Assembly: GCA_045616885.1 (NCBI GenBank)
Contig: JAZLHS010000194.1
Coordinates: 1 to 12,525, forward strand
Source: RGIG250 sp045616885
Lineage (GTDB): Bacteria; Bacillota; Negativicutes; Selenomonadales; Selenomonadaceae
DNA length: 12,525 nucleotides
Reading direction: 5' to 3'
In this document: positions 7,812 through 12,525 of the stretch, in pieces
Numbering within the stretch: position 1 is the stretch's first letter
Layout: the number at the start of each line of letters is the position of its first letter
Translations under genes and position numbers: made by a program
The notes under the pieces: model-generated
What the model was told of the DNA's origin: nothing
The model's database searches: none
Seen by the model: only the letters and a program-made list of their open reading frames with translations

Positions 7812-10184
7812 CTATTTCAGCTTGACGATAGTAGCTCCGCTGCCGCCCTCATCCTCCCGGGCAAAGGCAAACTCTTCAACTGCTCGATGACCGGATAAAT
7901 ACTGGTGTATTCCCTGTCTAAGCTGCCCTGTTCCTTTTCCGTGAATAATGTTTATCTGTTTTAATCCGGCAAGCTGTGCATCATCAATGAACTTGTTTAC
8001 CTCAGGAATCGCGTCGTCAACGAGATATCCTCTCAAATCCAGTTCAGTGCGTGCTGTCTTTACCTTGCTGAAATATATTCCGGCGTGTTTTGCATTTCCT
8101 TCGCCTTTTTCTTCTTTCGGTCCGGAAACGAAATTGCAATTACCGGCACTCACCTTAGTTCGCATACTGCCTATCTCTACAGTGAGTTCATCACCCTTGA
8201 CCCGAACTACTGTAGCCTTCTGCCCCAAAAGAGGCACATAGACTGTCGCACCTACAACTATTCTCTCTACATCAACTTCTTCACTATATGCAGCTGAAGG
8301 CCTTGCCTCAATACCGGGCATATCTGCTGCTGCTTCTCTCAGTCGCTGGCGGGCTTCCTCGATTGCCTGCTGGCGCTTTTTTATGCCCTGATCATTATAT
8401 TGCTCTTTGAGGTCTTTTATTATTTCAGTAGACTCACGCCGGGCTTTTCTGACGATGGCGGCACTTTCTTCCTTTGCCTTCCGGAGCAGGTTTTCCCGCT
8501 TGTCGGACAGCTCGGTTTCCAGCTTTCTTATGCGTTCTTCCTGCTCTCGGAGAGTCCGTTCCCGACTGCGAAGCTCCTCGTTTTTCTTCTCATAGAATCG
8601 CCGCTTGCTCTCCAGCTCGGATACGACCTCTTCAAACCTCGCATGCTCACCCTTAATAAAGGTACCGGCTCTCTCTACAATGTCCTTATTCAATCCCAGC
8701 CGTCTGCTGATAGCAAAGGCATTTGATGCACCGGGGATACCGATAAGGAGTCGATAGGTAGGCCGCAGGGTCTTGACATCAAATTCGACACAGGCATTTT
8801 CTACCCCTGCCGTCTTGTAAGCAAATGTTTTGAGCTCTGAATAGTGGGTAGTAGCAAGGATTGATGACCCTCTCGCCAGCAGTTCTTCAAGAATTGCCGT
8901 GGCCAAAGCAGCTCCCTCTGCGGGGTCTGTACCTGCCCCAAGCTCATCAAGCAGCACTAGGTCTTCGTGAGTCGCTTTCTTCAGGATGAAAACAATATGC
9001 TTCATGTGCGCCGAAAAAGTAGACAGGCTCTGCTCTATGCTCTGCTCATCACCGATATCGGCATATACTTCCCTGTATACACTCAATCTTGAACCAAGGT
9101 CAGCCGGAATAAACAGGCCGGACTGTGCCATGAGAGACAGAATGCCAAGCGTGTTCATCCCTACTGTCTTACCACCGGTATTCGGTCCGGTGACGAGAAG
9201 CAGTCGATAGTCATCACCCAGCCTGATATCAATAGGGACAGCTACCGCCCGGTCAATGAGCGGATGTCTTGCCTGACGAATATCAGTAAGTCCGTCATCA
9301 TTCAGTTCCGGCTCCGTAGCTCCCATCTCACGAGCCAGCTTTGCGCAGGCAAAACTAAAGTCTATATAGGCCAGCGTGTTCAGGTTCTCTAGGATTATCT
9401 CGGCCTCTTTCGCCACTTCACGAGAAAGAGACGACAGGATTCTCTCTACCTCTCGCCTTTCTGCCAGTGTTAATTCTTTTATCTCGTTATTTCGTTCAAC
9501 TACCGCCATCGGCTCAATGAAAAGCGTAGAGCCGGTGGAGGACTGGTCGTGAACTATACCCGGTATGCTTCGGCGATACTCGGCACGCACCGGCAAAACA
9601 TAACGGTCGCCACGCATACTGACTATGTTTTCCCGGAAAACTTTCTGATTGTCCGGGTCATGCAATATTGCCTGAAGAACATCTTTTATTCGCTGTTCAT
9701 TCGCAGTAATGCCCCGACGAATGCGCAGCAGGTCACTGCTGGCATCATCCCTGAGACTCCCATGCTCGTCGATTGTGTCATATAGATGACGAGTCAGATT
9801 GCCAAGTATCTCCAGACCATGTGCCCGCTCTCGAAGCGTATCGCAGTCTGTCAGCGGATCCAGCTCTCGGAAGAATACCTTCAGCTGCTTCGTGGCATCC
9901 AGGGTCTCGCGAATGGTCACGAAATCATCCAGCTCTAGTGTTGCCCCCAGCTTTGCCCGCTTTACTGCCGGCCGGAGGTCATGTATGCCACCCAGCGGCG
10001 GATTGACCACCGCCAGCACCCGCAGAGATTCTGCCGTTGACTCCAGCTTCTCTTTGGCTTCGTCAATACTCTCTGCCGGTGTCAGCTTCTCTGCCAGCTT
10101 CTTAGCTATGGACGAGCCGCACTGTGCCGCCAGCATCTCAGTTATTTTATTGTATTCCAGTATTTTCAGAATTGTCTTGTTCAT
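7812..10184 (-). CDS. mutS2: MutS2 family ATPase with C-terminal Smr domain
   Basis: MutS2 (790 aa, normal length) is a MutS paralogue without the mismatch-recognition domain, so it is not expected to act in mismatch repair. In Bacillus it binds collided ribosomes and splits them; in Helicobacter and Thermus it has been linked to suppression of recombination. Which role applies here is not visible. Visible parts: lever/clamp helices at about 1-310; ABC ATPase with Walker A TGPNTGGKT at 332-340, signature region STFSAHM at 388-394, Walker B LVLLDE at 409-414 and the ATTHYSEL switch at 444-451; a charged coiled coil at about 511-620; a KOW-like segment near 641-686; and a C-terminal Smr domain with LDLRG at 715-719 and HGKGTG at 748-753. 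The ATG at 10184 is forced: two in-frame TAG codons lie just upstream (TAGTAGATAGAC precedes it). No Shine-Dalgarno is visible at normal spacing, which is unusual next to its operon partners. It is the first gene of the apparent operon with addB and addA. Confidence 0.96.
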   Translation of the reverse strand: MNKTILKILEYNKITEMLAAQCGSSIAKKLAEKLTPAESIDEAKEKLESTAESLRVLAVVNPPLGGIHDLRPAVKRAKLGATLELDDFVTIRETLDATKQLKVFFRELDPLTDCDTLRERAHGLEILGNLTRHLYDTIDEHGSLRDDASSDLLRIRRGITANEQRIKDVLQAILHDPDNQKVFRENIVSMRGDRYVLPVRAEYRRSIPGIVHDQSSTGSTLFIEPMAVVERNNEIKELTLAERREVERILSSLSREVAKEAEIILENLNTLAYIDFSFACAKLAREMGATEPELNDDGLTDIRQARHPLIDRAVAVPIDIRLGDDYRLLLVTGPNTGGKTVGMNTLGILSLMAQSGLFIPADLGSRLSVYREVYADIGDEQSIEQSLSTFSAHMKHIVFILKKATHEDLVLLDELGAGTDPAEGAALATAILEELLARGSSILATTHYSELKTFAYKTAGVENACVEFDVKTLRPTYRLLIGIPGASNAFAISRRLGLNKDIVERAGTFIKGEHARFEEVVSELESKRRFYEKKNEELRSRERTLREQEERIRKLETELSDKRENLLRKAKEESAAIVRKARRESTEIIKDLKEQYNDQGIKKRQQAIEEARQRLREAAADMPGIEARPSAAYSEEVDVERIVVGATVYVPLLGQKATVVRVKGDELTVEIGSMRTKVSAGNCNFVSGPKEEKGEGNAKHAGIYFSKVKTARTELDLRGYLVDDAIPEVNKFIDDAQLAGLKQINIIHGKGTGQLRQGIHQYLSGHRAVEEFAFAREDEGGSGATIVKLK

Positions 10185-10232
10185 GTCTATCTACTAGAAA
10201 CGGCCTTTCAAAAATCCCATACTATCAAAATA

Positions 10233-10268
10233 CCCTCAAAGTAGCTTTATAACTGTCTACTTTGAGGG
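10233..10268 (-). terminator. Probable rho-independent terminator after the 55-aa gene
   Basis: The arms CCCTCAAAGTAG (10233-10244) and CTACTTTGAGGG (10257-10268) are perfect 12-bp inverted complements around a 12-nt loop. On the minus strand the stem starts 34 nt after the stop of the small gene at 10303 and is followed by TATTTTG, a short T-run. GC pairs sit at the stem base. The weak T-run suggests incomplete termination, so some transcripts could continue into mutS2. On the plus strand no T-run follows. Confidence 0.65.
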
Positions 10269-10302
10269 CAGCTTGTCAAAAGAAAAATCCTATATATTGG
10301 TT

Positions 10303-10470
10303 TTACAGCATAGCTACCGCCTTGGTGAAAGCCTCTACTGACATATTGGCTCGCTTCGCTGCCTCGGCTAAAGTCAAAATACCATCCTGAACCAAAGAGT
10401 TCAGCGTTTTCATCATCCCTTTAGCCATAGCAACCTTTTCTCTCCTATTAATTTCCATCTCCAATGTCAT
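10303..10470 (-). CDS. Small protein resembling the C-terminal tail of Rpn-type nucleases
   Basis: This encodes 55 aa from the ATG at 10470, with a GAGG Shine-Dalgarno motif in the preceding TGAGGCGAGAG. A GTG at 10485 could add five residues, but the Shine-Dalgarno supports the ATG. An in-frame TGA lies a few codons further upstream, so the frame is not the visible end of a longer gene. The protein has a charged helix (EINRREKVAMAKGMMKTL) followed by a helix-turn-helix-like segment, roughly GILTLAEAAKRANMSVEAF. From memory, this arrangement resembles the C-terminal tails of Rpn / PD-(D/E)XK putative transposases, in which a charged repeat is followed by a short helical pair. The nuclease domain is absent. 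It may be a decayed remnant, a short standalone version, or a small regulator. It has its own promoter-like boxes, ribosome binding site and terminator, which argues that it is expressed. Function unknown. Confidence 0.6.
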   Translation of the reverse strand: MTLEMEINRREKVAMAKGMMKTLNSLVQDGILTLAEAAKRANMSVEAFTKAVAML

Positions 10471-10492
10471 ATACTCTCGCCTCACTTCACAT

Positions 10493-10519
10493 TGTATAGT
10501 ATATCACTCACTACGACAA
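10493..10519 (-). promoter_or_regulatory. Candidate promoter of the 55-aa gene
   Basis: On the minus strand there is a -10-like TATACA (10493-10498, followed by AT) and a -35-like TTGTCG (10514-10519) 15 nt upstream; shifting the -35 by one base gives TTTGTC with 16-nt spacing. Transcription would start near 10486, leaving a leader of about 16 nt that just contains the Shine-Dalgarno. The boxes are moderate matches to sigma-A consensus and the spacing is slightly short. Confidence 0.4.
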
Positions 10520-10570
10520 AGATAAAACTAATTTTGCATTTTCTCAAAAGTTGCCAATTTATCCCCGCGA

Positions 10571-10606
10571 TTTACAGATTACGATGCAAGGTTTACAATG
10601 TATAAT
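10571..10606 (+). promoter_or_regulatory. Promoter of the restriction-modification gene
   Basis: TTTACA (10571-10576) is a 5/6 match to the -35 consensus, and TACAAT (10594-10599) is a 5/6 match to the -10 consensus at the ideal 17-nt spacing. A perfect TATAAT (10601-10606) follows at once, but its best upstream hexamer (TTACGA, 10579-10584, 16-nt spacing) is poor. Either would start transcription roughly between 10606 and 10613, about 50 nt before the ATG at 10664. Confidence 0.6.
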
Positions 10607-10622
10607 AGGCATGATTATACAT
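10598..10622. promoter_or_regulatory. Inverted repeat at the transcription start, operator-like
   Basis: ATGTATAAT (10598-10606) and ATTATACAT (10614-10622) are perfect 9-bp inverted complements separated by AGGCATG. The repeat overlaps the end of the TACAAT -10 box, covers the TATAAT box and spans the predicted transcription start. This is where a dimeric repressor would block RNA polymerase, so an operator is the natural reading. The arms are AT-rich and part of the match is the -10 box itself, so chance is not excluded. As RNA it could also form a weak hairpin at the 5' end. Confidence 0.4.
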
Positions 10623-10663
10623 CACAGAAAGACGATTGATACATCAAACGAGGATAAAACGCT

Positions 10664-12525
10664 ATGAACATTGCACAACAGCAAAAAGCCGCCAAAGAAT
10701 TTGCGGCAAAATGGGCAGGAAAAGGCTATGAGAAAGGAGATAGCCAAAAATTCTGGCTATCTCTGTTACTTGAAGTTTTTGGCATTGAGCACCCTGCCGA
10801 ATACATATCCTTTGAGGACAAGGTAGCTCTTGACCACACCAGTTTCATTGACGGATTTATCCCGTCGACCAAAGTAATGATAGAGCAAAAGAGTCTGGGT
10901 AAAGATCTCCGCAAACCTATCAAGCAATCAGACGGCAGCTCCCTGACACCATTCCAGCAGGCAAAGCGGTACGCCGCCGAGCTTCCATATTCAAGCCGTC
11001 CCCGCTGGATTATCACCTGCAACTTTGCACAGTTCCTAATCTACGACATGGAGCAGCCCAACGGCGAACCGGAAGAAGTTCTCCTGAAAGATTTGGAAAA
11101 AGAATTTTATAGACTCAACTTCCTCATCAAGCAGCAGGACGAGCATATCAAAAAGGAACTGGAAGTCTCTATCAAAGCCGGTCAGCTTGTCGGCAAGCTC
11201 TACGACATACTTCGTGCCCAGTACGACTTGGCAACCGATGAAAAAGAGATAATGCGTAGTCTCAATGTGCTCTGCGTCCGTCTAGTTTTCTGTATGTACG
11301 CCGAAGACGCCGGCATTTTCGGACAGCGAAATATGTTCCGTGACTACATGCGAGCCTTCAAGCCGGAGCACGCCCGCCGAGCATTAAAAGACCTTTTTGA
11401 AATCTTAAATACACCGGTAAAAGACCGCGACCCCTACGCCGAAGAAATCCTTCTGGCCTTCCCTTATGTCAATGGCGGACTCTTTGCTGAAAGCAGTATC
11501 ATTATTCCCCGCTTCACACAGGAAGTGGTTGACCTCATCATCAATGAAGCCGCCGACGGTTTCGACTGGTCTGGCATCTCCCCCACAATATTCGGTGCCG
11601 TCTTCGAGTCAACATTAAATCCGGAGACCCGCCGCAGTGGCGGTATGCACTACACCAGCATAGAGAATATCCACAAGGTAATCGACCCGCTCTTCCTAGA
11701 CGACCTGAGAGAAGAATATGCCCGTGCCCTTGCCATAATGCAGCCGAAGCAGAGACAGGGAGCTTTGCAATCCCTACAGAAGAAACTTGGCTCTCTCACT
11801 TTCTTTGACCCGGCCTGTGGCTCCGGCAACTTCCTCACCGAGACCTATATTTCCCTGCGACGGATGGAAAATGAAATCATCATGCAACAGCAGAAAGGTG
11901 GTCAGCTTGCCTTTGGCTTCGATGATGAACACGACCCCATACAGGTAAAAATTAATCAATTTTACGGCATAGAGATAAATGACTTTGCCGTTACCGTCGC
12001 CAAGACTGCCCTCTGGATTGCTGAGTCACAGATGATGAAAGAAACAGAGACAATTCTTTCCAGTAACTTGGAATTTTTGCCTTTGACCACTAATGCCTTT
12101 ATCCACGAGGGAAATGCCTTGCAGGTTGATTGGCAAAGCATTATCCCCTCCGACAAACTGAATTACATTATGGGCAATCCGCCTTTTATTGGCTTTTCTT
12201 TACAAAGCAAAGAGCAAAAGGCAGATATGCTGAGAATCTATGTTGACGAAAAGGGAAAACCATACAAAACCGCCGGGAAGATTGACTATGTTGCCGGTTG
12301 GTACTTCAAGGCTGCCGAGTATATGCAGGGTACCAACATACAAACTGCCTTTGTATCGACTAACAGCGTTACGCAGGGCGAACAAGTTGCCGCTGTTTGG
12401 TGTCCTATTTTCGATAGATTTAATTCTGTTATAAATTTTGCTTGGAGAACGTTCAAGTGGAATAGCGAAAGTAACGATATGGCGGCTGTTCATGTAGTCA
12501 TTATCGGATTCGGTAAAAATAAATC
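10664..12525 (+). CDS. MmeI-like (Type IIL) restriction-modification enzyme, partial
   Basis: The frame is open from the ATG at 10664 to the right edge (620 codons, 3' end missing). An in-frame TAA at 10655-10657 makes this the first possible start, and AGGA at 10651-10654 (9-nt spacing) is its ribosome binding site. The N-terminus has a PD-(D/E)XK-type nuclease motif: D63, then E74-Q-K76 in IDGFIPSTKVMIEQK. A helical spacer follows at about 140-320. The methyltransferase then shows GGMHYTS at 326-332 (motif X), FFDPACGSGNF at 380-390 (motif I, SAM binding), FYGIEIND at 433-440 (motif II, acidic E437) and GNPPF at 504-508 (motif IV, catalytic, N6-adenine type). The X-I-IV order is gamma class. 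Such enzymes methylate one adenine per site and cut unmodified DNA at a distance; MmeI itself is about 920 aa, so some 300 residues including the target-recognition domain probably lie beyond the window. A YeeA/DnmA-like protein acting only as a methyltransferase is the main alternative, though the intact D...EXK argues against it. The recognition sequence cannot be predicted. Confidence 0.9.
   Translation, partial: MNIAQQQKAAKEFAAKWAGKGYEKGDSQKFWLSLLLEVFGIEHPAEYISFEDKVALDHTSFIDGFIPSTKVMIEQKSLGKDLRKPIKQSDGSSLTPFQQAKRYAAELPYSSRPRWIITCNFAQFLIYDMEQPNGEPEEVLLKDLEKEFYRLNFLIKQQDEHIKKELEVSIKAGQLVGKLYDILRAQYDLATDEKEIMRSLNVLCVRLVFCMYAEDAGIFGQRNMFRDYMRAFKPEHARRALKDLFEILNTPVKDRDPYAEEILLAFPYVNGGLFAESSIIIPRFTQEVVDLIINEAADGFDWSGISPTIFGAVFESTLNPETRRSGGMHYTSIENIHKVIDPLFLDDLREEYARALAIMQPKQRQGALQSLQKKLGSLTFFDPACGSGNFLTETYISLRRMENEIIMQQQKGGQLAFGFDDEHDPIQVKINQFYGIEINDFAVTVAKTALWIAESQMMKETETILSSNLEFLPLTTNAFIHEGNALQVDWQSIIPSDKLNYIMGNPPFIGFSLQSKEQKADMLRIYVDEKGKPYKTAGKIDYVAGWYFKAAEYMQGTNIQTAFVSTNSVTQGEQVAAVWCPIFDRFNSVINFAWRTFKWNSESNDMAAVHVVIIGFGKNK

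Noticed and set aside
10233..10268. The 12-bp inverted repeat as a transposon end or recombination site
   Set aside because: It is a single hairpin with no transposase, no target-site duplication seen and no second copy in the window; its place after a stop codon and before a T-run fits a terminator better.
10246..10279. TTGACA (10274-10279) with TATAAA (10246-10251) on the minus strand as a promoter for mutS2
   Set aside because: The -35 is perfect, but the 22-nt spacing is well outside the usual 16-18 nt and the -10 sits in the hairpin loop; kept only as a remark in the leader finding.
10571..10597. Two TTTACA copies (10571-10576 and 10592-10597) as a direct-repeat regulator site
   Set aside because: Both are explained by the promoter: the first is the -35 box and the second overlaps the -10 box. 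Two six-base AT-rich matches are too weak to call an independent site.
10726..12493. Several short minus-strand open frames (for example 10726-11022 and 12200-12493)
   Set aside because: They lie opposite the continuous plus-strand restriction-modification gene, whose translation carries the conserved motifs; the minus-strand products show no family features.
1..12525. CRISPR array, tRNA or rRNA genes, insertion sequences
   Set aside because: No regularly spaced repeats, no tRNA-like cloverleaf or rRNA sequence, and no transposase gene were seen on either strand; almost all of the window is taken up by the genes listed.

Overview
The window looks like chromosomal DNA from a low- to moderate-GC member of the Bacillota. 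The evidence is AddAB (the RecBCD counterpart typical of Bacillota), a MutS2 protein, Shine-Dalgarno sequences such as AGGAGG, and sigma-A-like promoter boxes. A short protein resembling the C-terminal tail of Rpn-type nucleases, and the general look of the proteins, make me lean towards Negativicutes (a Selenomonas-like relative). That placement is inference and was not tested by a search.

Layout. Positions 14 to 10184 hold three large genes on the minus strand, in transcription order mutS2, addB, addA. They are packed with a 23-nt gap and then a 1-nt (or 4-nt) overlap, so they very probably form one operon. Upstream of mutS2 a perfect 12-bp hairpin with a short T-run looks like a terminator for a 55-residue minus-strand gene at 10303-10470. 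A divergent intergenic region (10471-10663) carries promoter-like boxes for both directions. From 10664 to the right edge a large plus-strand gene runs off the window. Its first 620 codons encode a single-chain restriction-modification enzyme of the MmeI type (Type IIL): an N-terminal PD-(D/E)XK nuclease motif, a helical spacer, and a gamma-type N6-adenine methyltransferase with intact motifs. The target-recognition domain and C-terminus lie outside the window.

How the genes fit together. AddA and AddB form the heterodimeric helicase-nuclease that processes DNA double-strand ends for RecA-dependent repair and also degrades foreign linear DNA. MutS2 is an ABC-type ATPase with a C-terminal Smr domain, linked in different bacteria to rescue of collided ribosomes or to suppression of recombination. 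The restriction-modification gene is an accessory defence gene next to this housekeeping operon, and AddAB would be expected to degrade the ends that restriction makes (inference).

The most notable non-coding signal is a 9-bp perfect inverted repeat with a 7-nt spacer (10598-10622). It lies across the end of the -10 box and the predicted transcription start of the restriction-modification gene, where an operator would be expected. I saw no RNA genes, CRISPR array, insertion sequence or attachment site. Apart from the restriction enzyme and its promoter region the window is ordinary, and I found no clearly new system.
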